From positions 1,279,548 through 1,343,547 of the forward strand of contig CP137668.1 in assembly GCA_037976565.1 (NCBI GenBank): a stretch of DNA of 64,000 bases. The letters run 5' to 3'. Shown piece by piece: positions 49,075 through 60,526 of this stretch. Position numbers and translations under genes: made by a program. Under the pieces are notes generated by a model. The model made no database searches, was not told where the DNA came from, and saw only the letters and a list, made by a program, of their open reading frames with translations. Every line of letters begins with the position of its first letter. Within the stretch, counting starts at the first letter, position 1. Origin of the DNA: Mesocentrotus franciscanus. Its lineage: Eukaryota; Echinodermata; Echinoidea; Camarodonta; Strongylocentrotidae.

Positions 49075-49214
49075 GGGCCTCGTCTTATTGACAGTTGTGA
49101 TTAATCGCAATTTATTTGTGATTGATATCAAACGCAACTATGTACATAAGAGATAGGAGACTGCAAACTTGCGATTGATGTGGATCAATCGCAAGTCTTT
49201 AATAAGACAGGGCC
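49075..49214. mobile_element. Small TIR element
   Basis: The left end GGGCCTCGTCTTATT and right end AATAAGACAGGGCC are inverted copies. GCGATTGAT / ATCAATCGC words pair inside. Non-coding. Confidence 0.7.
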
Positions 49215-49469
49215 CACATACATGTACAGGGTACTATTTGAACATAATTTAACATTGTAGTTTTGTATATATTGCAATAGATAGAGAAATAGACCTTGAT
49301 TGAGCATGACTGTGCTAGTTGAACATAGTACTTTTCATGGTTCAAAAGGATATTAGTTGTTGTTTTGTTAAGCTTTCCTTCAGTAGACACAAACAAATGG
49401 AGCGGAAATTTAGGCTTACTTTAGCAAAATATAAACTGAAAAGTAGTAGGTCAGTACAATGTCTGCTGT

Positions 49470-49703
49470 TCAATATATTGGAGTGTATTGGACGAGTAAT
49501 TGTGAAATTGGAATATACACTGTAGCTGCCTTTTAGATATTCTCTGGTGAATTATGAAGGGATTCTAGAAGTGGCAAATATCAGTATATCAATATATTGG
49601 AGTGTATTGGACGAGTCATTGTGAAATTGGAATATACACTGTAGCTGCCTTTTAGATATTCTCTGATTAATTGTGAAGGGATTTTAGTAGTGACTAATAT
49701 CAG
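49470..49703. repeat. 119-bp tandem duplication
   Basis: Two adjacent copies (starts 49470 and 49589), each beginning TCAATATATTGGAGTGTATT and containing ATATACACTGTAGCTGCC. They differ at a handful of positions. The second ends about 45 bp before the exon at 49749. Confidence 0.9.
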
Positions 49704-49748
49704 TTTACCAAAGTAGATAATGTATTGCTGGTGTGATCTCTCCTACAG

Positions 49749-49835
49749 GAAAAGGCCATAGCAAACTGCAATGTACAATTCTTGAAGCTTTTGACCCAAC
49801 ACCTACATGACGATCTCAGGAATGCTTATGTAGAG
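49749..49835 (+). CDS. Exon of the coiled-coil-type gene
   Basis: Acceptor TCTCCTACAG and donor GAG|GTGAGT bracket 87 bp, 29 codons in phase 0. The peptide begins EKAIANCNVQFLKLLTQHL and is amphipathic helical. Good splice sites and phase agreement on both sides make it secure. Confidence 0.8.
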
Positions 49836-49839
49836 GTGA

Positions 49840-50155
49840 GTCGTGTCTTTCTGTCTTTTTAAACAATAATCCCTAATAGAAGTTAATTATTGTAGTGTTA
49901 TTATTTCTAACTATCATTTCATTATTGCTTAATGTTAGATTTAAAAACTTCATGTTTTTATTTCTCTTATTACCAATGGCATAAACCATTATGAAATCTG
50001 ATAATTAAAGCCTGTGGCCAAAGTAAATGAATTCGCTGGAAACGGTTCCATTTCTTATAAAAATAGATCATAAATATAAAAGCACAATAGTTTTGCTTTA
50101 ATATAGTTGTGATCTATTCTTGTATCACAACTTTATCAAAACACAATATGAACCA
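49840..50155. other. Intronic sequence, nothing seen
   Basis: AT-rich sequence with no supported features. Confidence 0.4.
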
Positions 50156-50159
50156 ACAA

Positions 50160-50508
50160 CACGAAAGTAATAGAGAAATGGAGGGAAATGGAAAGATAGA
50201 TAGAAAGAAAAAAATTGAGAGAAGGGAAGAAATAAAGAGAGAGGGAAAGAGAAGAGAAAAGATAGAGAGAGAGGGAAAGATAGAGAGGGGGAAAGAAAAT
50301 GGAGAGGGGATAGAAAATAGAGAGAGGGGGAGAAGGGAAGAAGAGAAAAGAGAAAGAAAGGAAAAGGAAGAGAGAAAGAGAGAGAGAGAGAATAAGATAG
50401 TATGTATGTTAATAATGAGAGAGAGAAGCAGAGAGAAGCAGAGAAAATAAAAAGGAAGAAAGAGAGACAGAATGGCAGAGACAGAAAAAAGGGGAAGAGA
50501 GGGTTGTG
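50160..50508. repeat. Purine (GA/GGA/GAA) tract
   Basis: About 350 bp of nearly pure purine on +. The long Arg/Glu/Lys frame on + and the Ser/Leu/Phe frames on - come from the repeat, not from genes. Confidence 0.9.
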
Positions 50509-50509
50509 A

Positions 50510-51450
50510 AACAAAGCTAAATGCAGCTGCCCATGTTGTCGAGTCATGTTGGGCAGTAAACAAAAAGGAAATGAATAGGAGACGAGATCTTATTCATCAT
50601 AAAACCACAAATATCTTTAGTCCTAGCCTTCGATCTCCTGGCCACAATATGCTTTGAATTAATGCTCAAACACTGACCTAATGAATTACATCATGTCTAG
50701 TATATGTGTCATCTTTTATTAGACAAAGATAAATGATGAAGGGGGAAAGAGAAAGAATTGATAAAATAGTTTTATACCTTGTAAAACCCATCACTAGAAA
50801 CTGAAAGATACTTAAGGGAGGAAGGAAAAGAGAAATGATATATTAAAGTAGAAGGAAAAATTGTTATGAAATGATATACTATATTTATGAATAAGTTGAA
50901 AACAGTGCAGTTTGTCCAAATGTATGAATTCAATTCTCATATTCTCAAGAATAATACAAATCTTATTAACTCTTTATGCATTCTTTTTCGCACCGGTGCA
51001 CCGTCGGCCCTGCGTTTCATTGGCATCTGTGCACAAATCATACTACTATTCATACACAAATTACATAAATTCGCATCGGCCCTATTATGCATTGTTTGTG
51101 TGGATCATACACTCACCGTTCGCAAATATGACTTCATAGTATAGCTTGTCATAGGATTTTTCAGAGTAATTTCGCGTTTTTCTTTGAATTTATTTTATAA
51201 ATGAATCATGGCTCCTTGACCGAATAGATGGCTGTTACATACATTCACTTCACAAAGCTTTCAATATGAACATGGAGCATCAGTATATTGACCCAGATTT
51301 ATGTAGGGCAGGTACAGTATATTCACTTTCAAAATCAGTCTTACAAGAAACTCATTGTATCATCTTGGAAACGAACAATAGCTAAAAGACAATACATGCT
51401 CATGGGACAGCATACTCAGGAAGTCCGATCAATAGTTATATTGTTGTGTC
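50510..51450. other. Intronic sequence, nothing firm
   Basis: 50985-51125 has more CpG (CACCGGTGCACCGTCGG) but no exon with splice support. Confidence 0.4.
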
Positions 51451-51708
51451 TCTCCCCGTGTCCACACACAACACTTTCCGTGATTAGGGGTGATTAGTTA
51501 TACCGTTTCGGGATAGTTATACGATGAAATTGTGTGTGTGGACGCTTACTAACGATACGTCGTATAACGAAACGCGGGTTTGGGCATAGTTTCAAACTAG
51601 AACTCAATAAAGAATCACGTCTAATCACGCCTAATCACGGATGTGTTGTGTGTGGACGTAACTAGTATAACTAGTCGAACGAGAACGGTATAACTGGGCG
51701 GGGCTTAA

Positions 51709-52104
51709 AGAGAACGTTGAGTTCTGGGAATTAAGAGGTGAAAAATAATTTGTGAGGGTTATCATTGTTATTATGCAAGTGTGGAAGAACATACATCAGA
51801 TAAAAAATGTTCCCTGCAAAGCATGCATGGCTCTTCAAATGCCTTAATATTCTAAATATGGCATGTAACAGCATAAAAATCAGGATGGATTTTTATGCCA
51901 CATGCTTGTGTAGTCCCATATACATCTTTCTGTGTACAGTGCTTGTAACTTTACCAAGACTGGGCCAAATTTCTTATTATTTTGATGATTCCAGAACCTT
52001 GCAGTACACACCAATACTTATATGCTAAATGATCAACCTTTTCTGACCGATTCCACACCGTTTCTTTCACAATGCAATTGCATGACCAGAACTCAACCTT
52101 CTCT
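51709..52104. mobile_element. TTAA-flanked MITE, copy B (nested)
   Basis: The 19-bp ends AGAGAACGTTGAGTTCTGG and CCAGAACTCAACCTTCTCT are inverted copies with one mismatch. Exact TTAA duplications flank it (51705-51708, 52105-52108), and copy 1 of the host element has a single TTAA-containing sequence at this place, which proves insertion. A long internal stretch is the reverse complement of copy A at 40293-40687. The TTAA target fits piggyBac- or Kolobok-type transposition. Confidence 0.9.
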
Positions 52105-52219
52105 TTAACGTGACCTCACGCGAAAGGAGACCTGACCTCTCATTTCCACTTCCATTTCATGACCGCAGTAGCAAACTGCGCACCTATACGACATTTCGCT
52201 GTAGAGTTTCGGGATTACT

Positions 52220-52323
52220 TTCTTGTGTGTGTGGACACCCTGGAATTTATACGATGATTCTTTATACGACGTTTCTTGTGTGTGGACACCCTGGAATTTA
52301 TACGATGATTCTTTATACGACGT
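52220..52323. repeat. Tandem duplication inside the element
   Basis: Two copies of a unit of about 52 bp starting TTTCTTGTGTGTG and ending TTTATACGACG. Confidence 0.85.
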
Positions 52324-52359
52324 TTCGGGATAAATTGTTTTGTGTGTGGACACGCTGTC

Positions 52360-52915
52360 TGATTAGTCTAGCACCTTTTTTGAAAGAATGCTCGGTGCAC
52401 AAAAGCTCTGGGGGCCTCCCCTAAATCCCATCCCTTTGCTTTCTGTTATATGGGCTTTTCTTCTGGTTGGAATATGTTGATTTTGGTATCACTGGAAAGC
52501 TTATTGAATCATATGTGAATATAAAACACTTGTCACCACTCACTAACGTAGGAACAAAATAGAGTGCCAAAGTTTTGTTGAAAAGGACAGAACCAAAAAT
52601 ACATGTTTAGAAAAAATAATCATACAGGCAAAGAACCTAATATACCAAATGAGTTTGATATGATAAGAAAGCTAATGAAAAACTCTACAACTTTGCTACA
52701 CTATAGTTATCTTCAAAATGTTCAAGTAAAAAGTTATAGCCTTCTGAAATTAGAGATACCTTCTTAACACAGAAAAAAGTGCACGCTGCAAATTAATGCA
52801 ACGCACAGGGGGTTTACAGTCAAACGCACAAAGAGTTAAAACTTAATATAGATGTAGTTCTTTTTTCTTTTTTCAAATTTATTTCTTAAATGTTATTGTT
52901 TTTACAAAATCAATT
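52360..52915. other. Intronic sequence, nothing firm
   Basis: AT-rich. Words such as TATCACTGGAAAGC near 52489 look repeat-like, but no ends are visible. Confidence 0.35.
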
Positions 52916-52917
52916 GA

Positions 52918-53393
52918 TCATCTAAAAGAGAAATGACAACAATATCTATTGCGCAAACATGTTCTTTGCAACCAAATGATATGCTGTACTTGTACACGCA
53001 TTTCTAAACATCTGAACTGCTCTGCATGAAAATAGGTGCATAAGGGTAGAAGAGTTCCATGAATTCCATCGACCAGTGCACCAATCAAAGTGCAGACGTC
53101 TGTCATCTGAGCAGGCCTGATAAAGTCTACCTTGATGAATACCTCCATCCTCATTGGCTGTGTTTATCCCCTGCGTTGCTATGGAAATGACTTAAAACAT
53201 TATACGGTATGCTGGTGGGCAGATTAACAAGATGGCTGGGCTTTTCTTTCTGCACCATCTCACCTATGGATGATAGGTCTACAGTGTTTCGGACATGGAT
53301 TTTACCCCTTTCATTCCTGACCATAATCAACAAAACAACATCGGAGTCAACTAGGTTACCCCAAATTAGTACAAATTCCTTAGTTATCTGCAA
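52918..53393 (-). other. Two abutting open frames with CCAAT boxes
   Basis: On - the frames 53393-53151 (80 codons) and 53154-52918 (78 codons) abut with a 4-base overlap. Neither resembles a family I know, and the junction suggests a decayed retrocopy or transposon piece rather than a gene. The same region is GC-richer and holds two CCAAT boxes (CACCAATCAAAG near 53080, CATTGGCTG near 53152) and an X-box-like GTTGCTATGGAAAT near 53176. It could therefore instead be a promoter-like island in the intron before the exon at 53669. Confidence 0.2.
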
Positions 53394-53668
53394 ATGTTAC
53401 CTAAATGCAGTGTGGTTGTTGACCCTTTATTGAAGGGGGGGGGGGCATCAGGTGGTTCTAGCCCTTCATGGAAACTTATAAAGTATGTACCGGTAGCTCA
53501 TAATCAAATTATACCAGTCAGAGATAATAGGGAGCATTTTTCTCTTCTTTTTTCAGGGAGGGGGTTAGGGGTGCTTGATCCCCCAAAGCTCTTTTTAAAT
53601 GGTTGTCTTTCAGGAATTACTATGGTTGTATATATAATGTTGGTTTTTATTTCATTTCTTTGTTTTAG

Positions 53669-53754
53669 TTGGATAGTTGTCAGGAGAGAGTAGACCAATG
53701 CAAAGGAAGTCTAACAAAGAAGAGAGGGAGTCAATATATCAGTGATCTTGTTGA
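53669..53754 (+). CDS. Exon of the coiled-coil-type gene
   Basis: Acceptor TTCTTTGTTTTAG and donor TTGA|GTAAGT bracket 86 bp: 28 codons plus GA. It begins LDSCQERVDQCKGSLTKK and ends ISDLV, with a split Glu codon completed by the next exon. The leftover two bases match the one-base start of the exon at 58711, and also of the possible microexon at 56879. Confidence 0.8.
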
Positions 53755-53759
53755 GTAAG

Positions 53760-55585
53760 TATATTATTTCCTTCTTACTTCTTACCAATCCATGATAAAA
53801 ATATATTTCATGTACAATTTGTAATTTTAGCTTAAATATCTTTTTCTCAACAAATAAGGCCAATTACTCAATTTCCATATCATTCTATATCATTGAATTG
53901 GCAATACATCTACACAATACATAAGTGCCTCACCCTTTGTAAGTAATCTTAAAAGCATGCACATAATTAATAATGCAAATTTATATATAAATATTGAAAT
54001 GTAATCAAATTTGTAAATACTTGAAGAGTAAAGAGAAATTATGACTAAATCAGATGTTTGGAGTCAGAGACAGATCTTTGATAGGAAACAGTTGTCAGAT
54101 GTTGAAGAAGAGCGATCCTTGTGTACCTCTTAGAGAAACCGCAAAATATAGGATGTTTGTAGGGTTGATTGAGTGACAGAGGGGCAGAGGGATGGAACGG
54201 GGAAACAAATCTTCTCATCCTGTCTGTAAATCAAAACCTAAATTTCTCTTTCTATTCTCAAGATAAATATGGGTCATCAGCTATCAATCATGGTCTCAGA
54301 ATGTTATCCCACGAATATAAACGAGGCAAACTCCTCACTGTAAATTTAATTTCAGTATCTGTCTTTTCATGTCAGATTGATGGAAGGCATTTATTTTTGT
54401 TTGATATATTAGGTACACACCCTAAGCAGTACATTATTCTTTGAATAGCAGTTTCTCTTTCTATTAGTCATGACATTGTGTGATGTGTTAGATACATGTC
54501 ATCCACATACTAGATTGAAGGTAATCAAAATAATAGTATTGAAGGCTTTGATGCTAGTTAAACTATTTCCTATTGCTCAGTGCTCATCTTGATTTCTTGA
54601 ACCATAAATGTTTTAAATCAAAAGTCTAATGTTATGTATGTCAATTTCTAGTTTTCTGATTTTAGTTTTTACTTCCAAATGCGTGGGTGATGTTTTTTTA
54701 AATGTTAATTTCATCCCTTTGGAGCATTGTGTATAACTACCACTCCTACTTCTTTTTTTCTGTCTCTTTTTCTTATGCTGTCCATCTATGATTGGAATGA
54801 TGGTATTAATGGACATGAATTATTGATTATCCATCTTCAATAAGGACCTAAAATAGAAAGAGGAACAGCTTATAGCTTTACAGCAGAGAGACCTAGCCAA
54901 TTTTTATTGAAAACATGTTGTTTTTAATATACTTGAAGTATCATGTGACATCTAATATTAGTATATGATGTAATGGGTTTCTCATATCATCATGTATTAT
55001 TTGGACGAATAGTGGATGAGACGTGTTGGGGGCAGGAAGTTGTGGATTGGTTCCAAATATCATTAATAATATCCTGGACTGATTTCCGGTGAAATAGTTT
55101 TTCCAGACACGCGACATGAATGTCGAGCTTGAATGAAATCGATGAAAGTGGTACACTCTAACTTCATCTCTTGCATTGATTACTCTTTATCTATCTCTCT
55201 GTGTAATCTTTTTTCTCTCTTGTGTTAATACATTCATTGAGCTCTTACTTCAATAGAATCAATGCTTTTAAAATGATCTATATTTTCATTTATCAAGTTC
55301 CTAAGTTTCTGGTTGCCCAAAGTCAGATTTGTTGCCCGAAATGAGATATTATACTTTTCCATCTTTTTGGTATGGCTCTTATCTTTGTCTCTTGTTCAGC
55401 GTCAACACGTATATATATCTCCTCGGTCTCTTCTTCATCCTATATAATTCACACTAACCTAGTTATCAGAGCCTCTGTCTGTTTATACTCTATCTTCTCC
55501 TTCTTTCTCTCCTTGTCACAAATATATTAAACATACTTCATTCTTTTCATGTCTTTCTCTGACCATAATTCTCTCTTTGAGCTTT
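53760..55585. other. Intronic sequence, nothing seen
   Basis: AT-rich. Short open frames such as 54169-54444 are unsupported. Confidence 0.4.
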
Positions 55586-55590
55586 CCTTT

Positions 55591-55732
55591 GTCTCACTCC
55601 TCTCTCTCTCGCTCTCTCTCTCCCTCTCTCTCTCCCTCTCTCTCTCCCTCTCTCTCCCTCTCCATATTTCTCTCTCTCTCCCTCTCCATATATTTATATA
55701 TATCTCTCTCTCACTCTCTCTCTCTCTCTTAT
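55591..55732. repeat. CT-rich simple repeat
   Basis: TC dinucleotides with CCCTC units and two TCCATAT interruptions. Confidence 0.95.
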
Positions 55733-55739
55733 ATCTTTG

Positions 55740-56875
55740 TCTGTATGCATGACTTTTCTGTTTTTCTGTGGATTTACAATAAACTACTGCAAAAGCTGAT
55801 TGGCATGCACTCTACTCCTTGCCAAGACTATTTTAGTTCATTAGTTCAATCCCTTGATACATTGCCAGAGAAATAGCTGATGAGGATTTCCCGTGACAAG
55901 ATATAAATGTCTGAAAGAAGATAATTCAGGCAAAGTAAGAAATGGAAGTTGATAATTCAAATTAGACCCCCCCCCCCTTTATGTTCATCATCATCCATTG
56001 TGAGATATTGGCTTGGAAGACATTGTGTTGGATCCTGAATATAAATCTAATGGTATTTCACATGTTTGGGAATTCAGAGGATTGTAATACAATGTCATGA
56101 ATGATATGTATTCTATCTTTAAGGACAATTTAATGTGAAGATATCATTTGCACATCATCATCCATTCTTATATATCACATTCCTTCTGAGATGAATACAC
56201 ATTTATTAATGTGCATCCTTACAAGCTCATACTGCTGTTCTCAAAACATTTATGAAAGCGCTATCCTGTCTTTGAGATGTATTAATAGCATCTCTTGAAA
56301 CGGACGTAGCTTCCGCGCCGGGACCTGATGAATGATAAGCTAGCTTTTCACCCGTTTTCTTTCGCTTAACGCTTTGAGGTATGTCTCGGGTAGCAGGAAG
56401 GCGGATAATTTGATCCAGGGCAAGAGGAATAAAAGTGTTGTATGGAATGCAAATTCAGGGAGGAATGCAAGGTCTTGCCGAAGTCTTTTGTTTCTATCAG
56501 GAAACTTGCATTATCTGAATAATTGATGCTATCATCGTCACGATGATTCTACGAAGAAGACTCTGGCTGAGATAGGATTAGGTATAGGTATCATTCTAAT
56601 CTAACATAAACTTCAATCTGTCATTTTGATAATCATAGAGATAAGTTAGATAGGTCATTCACTCAATGACAATGAACCCACAAAGTTATAAATAGAAATC
56701 AATCAGATCATATTTCTGACCTGTAGCCTAAAAATAGAGGTGCTAATGAATTGAAAGCAGCAATCTATCATTAACTTCAGAGGAAGTTGGCCATAACCAA
56801 ACCAAACTTTTCAGAGCAGTTTAATACAAGCTGAAGAATGGATTTACAATATATGTTTTCTCCTGCACCTTTTTT
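55740..56875. other. Intronic sequence, nothing firm
   Basis: A C run at 55967-55977. A slightly CpG-richer patch at 56295-56415 has no exon or motif cluster I can support. Confidence 0.4.
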
Positions 56876-56878
56876 CAG

Positions 56879-56899
56879 GAGATATAGAAGAGAAAGCCC
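56879..56899 (+). CDS. Possible 21-nt microexon
   Basis: An excellent acceptor (CTCCTGCACCTTTTTTCAG) and donor (GTGAGTATG) lie 21 nt apart. Inserted between the exons at 53669 and 58711 it keeps the frame and has no stop, adding seven residues (RYRRESP) after the shared Glu. The basic RRESP core looks like a kinase site, as is common in regulated microexons. The sites and phase fit; expression is unproven. Confidence 0.4.
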
Positions 56900-56989
56900 G
56901 TGAGTATGATTCCATTCTGCGCTCATGCACAAATCACAGAGCACCATCTATTACTTAATTCACCCCCATCCCAGCACATGCTGTAGGAA

Positions 56990-57040
56990 ATATAAATGGG
57001 AAGGGGCAGTGGGGGCAGTGGGGGCAGTGGGGGTGGGGAT
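56990..57040. repeat. 10-bp tandem repeat
   Basis: About three to four units of GGGGGCAGTG. Confidence 0.85.
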
Positions 57041-57044
57041 ATAC

Positions 57045-58700
57045 TCCGTCAAGGAACTTATGCAGAAATAGTAAAATCTCTTCAAGCACATCCAGCAACC
57101 GAATACAAGATTATAAATTGCACATCAATATCACATTGCCTCCCTTGAGCTTCCTATAAGTACCCAACTATGTCAAAATCACCCAAATATTTTTAGCAAG
57201 TATGCTCCATTAAATTGTATGCCAAAATATACAATCTCAGTTTTTCATCCAAAACGCACACAAAAACTGATCAATTTTTCTTCCTGTATTGGTCTTGAAT
57301 TCTTCCTTTAAGTGAAATAAATGATAAAAAAAAAGGTTTGAAGCATTTTGATTAGAAAATGATTGAGCTCTTTTAGTTTGCATATGCCCTTGCAAATCTC
57401 AAAAAATTGCTTAAAATTTTCAGCATTTAAAAAAACAATTTCATTTCATTTTTTGGGAAATAATCATTAGGGGCAAAATAACACGCATTCTATCATGCAA
57501 TACACAATGCAATCCTATTCTAAAGAATAAGCTCAGTAGAGCTTTCCTAAAAATAGTTAACAATAACAGGAGCAAAATCTTGTTTCAAATCATGTTTCGA
57601 TACGTTTGTAAATAGTAGAAGTATGATGAGGTAATCTCACATAACGGCTCTTCCTTTCCTAAACTACATTTGATATCTGATATCTCTTTGTGAGATCTAA
57701 TAGCTATTTTTAGTGAAGTAAGCACAATGCTGTTTCTTTTACACAAATCAACATTCAGTGAATCTGTAGCTCATAGCAGAATCATGTTTTTCACTTAATT
57801 AAGAAAGCACTTGAACTTGTACATCCTGTTCTGAAATTTAATCAAGATTTATTTTTCAAATGAAACGTAAACATGTTACCGTAGTTGGAATGGTATCAAG
57901 AAATATGTCACAATGTTTCCAGTTTTTTCTGCCTTAGTCTTGTCCTTTGTATATTTTTGCTTTAATTTCTCTTCTTTAGATTTTATGTGTTGATTAATAC
58001 TTTGGAACCACAATATGTTTCTTTTTAATTCTCTTCTGTCTCATTGAAAATAAAATGATTAAATATTGGATTTCCTTTCTTTTTGGGATTTCAAGGACAT
58101 TCTCCAAAGGGAGGAAGTTCACTTTCGTGACAGCACATCAATTTAAAGATGCTTACTGAACTCTGTATGTGCTTGGTTTTCTTTCTTAGACCACTTTGAT
58201 ATCCTATGTTCAAAGTCACATGGGTGTTACCTCTGTGTTAGAGTATAAGATAATGCCCCTTTAGCTCCAGACAATATGTACATCACTACCAGTAATCACT
58301 ATCCACCAAAATATATGAACCATAACACTTTAGTGGTAGGACGTAAAGATTGATGATATTTGGAAGTGTGAAATCAGTGAAATAATCCTTTGCTGTTTTT
58401 CATTCTGCTTGAGTAATCAAGTGTACCAGGTGGTAAAATTCACATTGAGTGGCAACCGTCATGGCTTAAAGGAACCTGGTTGGATATGATTATATAGCTT
58501 TTGACATGTATGATCTTGTAATATATTTCTCTATTTCTCTGTGTATAGCATATATACTGTAGATAGAAATAGGAAAGTGCTCACAATATGCAAATTTGAC
58601 TCCAATGACCAAAGTACTAATACTGTGATTTATATCAAACTTTTTTTATATTGAAATATGAAATTGTGGCATATTTTTCACTCCTACAAATCTCTTTATT
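57045..58700. other. Intronic sequence, nothing seen
   Basis: AT-rich sequence with no supported features. Confidence 0.45.
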
Positions 58701-58710
58701 TTTCTTTCAG

Positions 58711-58819
58711 AGCTCGTAAATCTCGAGACAGAGTGGCAGACTATATCAACAAGTCTCTGTTTGTAATGGAGGAAGTGAATCTCATTCTTAGTATTAAAAC
58801 TCTACCAGAGATTAATGAG
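58711..58819 (+). CDS. Exon of the coiled-coil-type gene
   Basis: Acceptor TTTTTCTTTCAG and donor GAG|GTGGGT bracket 109 bp: one base plus 36 codons. The first base completes the Glu codon opened at 53754. It begins ARKSRDRVADYINKSLFVME, a mixed basic and amphipathic helix, and ends LPEINE. A SINE begins within a few bases of its donor. Confidence 0.8.
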
Positions 58820-58821
58820 GT

Positions 58822-59015
58822 GGGTCAAGCACTGTGGAATAGTGGTTTGTCTTCAGGACTTTCAAATCATGAGGTTTAGGGTTCAAGTCCCATGACAGTG
58901 TTTTATGCCCAGAGGCAAGGTGTTTTGTTGATAGTTGTATCTCCTGATCCTGGTATAGTAATTTTTTTATAGTATTTTGTTTTCATTACCTAAGGGAACC
59001 GGGTTGAATCATTAA
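58822..59015 (+). mobile_element. tRNA-derived SINE next to a splice donor
   Basis: GTGGTTTGTCTTCAGG with the later B-box-like GGGTTCAAGTCCC (about 58878-58890), followed by AGAGGCAAGGTGTTTTG, resembles the head and body of the other SINEs here. It is diverged, and the tail is not clear. It starts about 3-7 bp past the donor of exon 58711-58819. Confidence 0.55.
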
Positions 59016-59019
59016 GGTG

Positions 59020-59330
59020 GTACAGATGTTATTGCAATTTGATTGATATTTTCAAAACTGATGAATCATCTTGATTTTTTTTCTTCTTCAAGCCACAATG
59101 TTTATTTTGTTGAGTGGGCAGTGTTTTGGTATTCCCCTGCATTACAATGACATATTAAAGTATGATGTGTTTGACTGAGGAAGTAGTTATTTTATAAGTA
59201 TTGTCAGCCATTTACACGTACTGGAAAGAGATGAATGAAAAATCTGCTACTCATCTTATAATATGGAATTAAATCACCAATGTAGATGTCTCATGAAATA
59301 CAAGAGAAAATTGTTTATTTAGATTTGATA
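59020..59330. other. Intronic sequence, nothing seen
   Basis: AT-rich sequence with no supported features. Confidence 0.4.
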
Positions 59331-59335
59331 GCTTA

Positions 59336-59770
59336 GACCCCGTTCTCACTCACTTTGAAAGTGGTCTTAGTTAGACCGCTCCAGAGGAACGGGTCTTGAG
59401 GAACGGTTTGCGAGGGTTCACACTCCGAGCAGTTTTTTATGGCTCAAACCGCTCCACGAGTCAAAGTGGTCTTGTTGCTATGGCAGCTCAGGTCAGCGGG
59501 TAAATTTTTCGCGAATACTAAGCGTATGTACCGTACTACATGTTTCGCGTGCAACGTCACTAGACCACTTCGTTCAAAGTACGCTTGTTTCACTCGCGCT
59601 CCAAACCGCTCTTAATAAGACCGTTCCTCAAGACCACCTCCCGAGGTGGTCTTCTGGAGCGGTCCAGAATCCACTTCCTGGACCACTTTGATGTCTCACT
59701 CACCTAAGAACCGCTCCTGAGGAACGGGTCTTAGTTAGACCGCTCCAACGAAGTGAATGAGAACGGGGTC
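59336..59770. mobile_element. GACCCCGTTCTCAC element, complete (Harbinger-like)
   Basis: The ends GACCCCGTTCTCACTCACTT and AAGTGAATGAGAACGGGGTC are inverted copies with one mismatch. TTA lies outside both (59333-59335, 59771-59773), which fits the 3-bp target of PIF/Harbinger elements. The interior has repeated AGACCGCTCC and GAACGGGTCTT words in both orientations. A truncated copy lies at 41120-41397. Confidence 0.85.
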
Positions 59771-59779
59771 TTAGTGTCA

Positions 59780-60180
59780 TACTCGGTCTTTATTACTCTT
59801 GGTAAGAAAGTAAGCCTATGCTGCCCAGAGTTGAGAGTTTTTTAGACCCTATGAAGGGGTTGTGAAACGGTCTTTAAAGATTGAATAAAACACTATATTG
59901 TTACCCCCTGGAAAGCATACTGATCAAGACAATATAAAGTGATGCTTAAATGAGAGCCCTACAGCTATCATTCTAGTTTCTATTTTAGAATTTTTGTATT
60001 TGTTATTGATGTGCTTCATTCAGCATAAAAACCATACACATCTAGAAATATACTTTGTGTGTCCATAAGCCAAAATTATATTCCCAGAGACTTTTTAAAA
60101 TGATATGTGCAATGTATATGAAAACCTGATTGACAATGGAAGTGAAATTAAGAATCTATCTCTTGTGCTTTTCTTTCATG
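59780..60180. other. Intronic sequence, nothing seen
   Basis: AT-rich sequence with no supported features. Confidence 0.4.
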
Positions 60181-60188
60181 ATGTACAG

Positions 60189-60275
60189 TTAACAGACACG
60201 CATCGAGCATACATCCGTATCCAAGAAGAATGTAAGAGACACAGCAAAGAGCTTCATGATCTACAGAGAAAAAAG
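60189..60275 (+). CDS. Exon of the coiled-coil-type gene
   Basis: Acceptor TTCATGATGTACAG and donor AAG|GTTTGT bracket 87 bp, 29 codons in phase 0. The peptide starts LTDTHRAYIRIQEECKRH and ends DLQRKK, typical of a coiled coil. Confidence 0.75.
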
Positions 60276-60526
60276 GTTTGTCAAAGATGGCAGTGTTTCT
60301 CTTTGTTGACTGAGAACCAGAAAGAGATTTAGTTGCATGTATCTCTTAATACAGAACTAATGACCTTCTGGATCTCAACCTTAGTTGAAGTAGAGACTTA
60401 ATTGATTGAGAAGTGGCATGAACTACACTTGTAGAATAGATTTGAAGAAAAGGGGCGAGAGATATTGATCGGGAGCAGAAAGTACAGATATAGAATGACT
60501 CTCAGATACTTATTTCATTTGTTTAA

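Larger units (their letters stand above)
51455..52357. mobile_element. GTCCACACACAA element, copy 2, with a nested insertion
   Basis: The ends CCCCGTGTCCACACACAAC and TTGTGTGTGGACACGCTG match copy 1 at 19441-19903. After GGGGCTTAA the element is broken by a 396-bp TTAA-flanked MITE (51709-52104), then resumes with CGCGAAAGGAGACCTGACC as in copy 1. Near the right end a unit of about 52 bp is tandemly duplicated (52220-52323), which is absent from copy 1. Confidence 0.9.

Noticed and set aside
50114..50563. Long frames on both strands across the purine tract (Arg/Glu/Lys on +, Ser/Leu/Phe on -)
   Set aside because: They are produced by the GA repeat. No splice or codon-use support.
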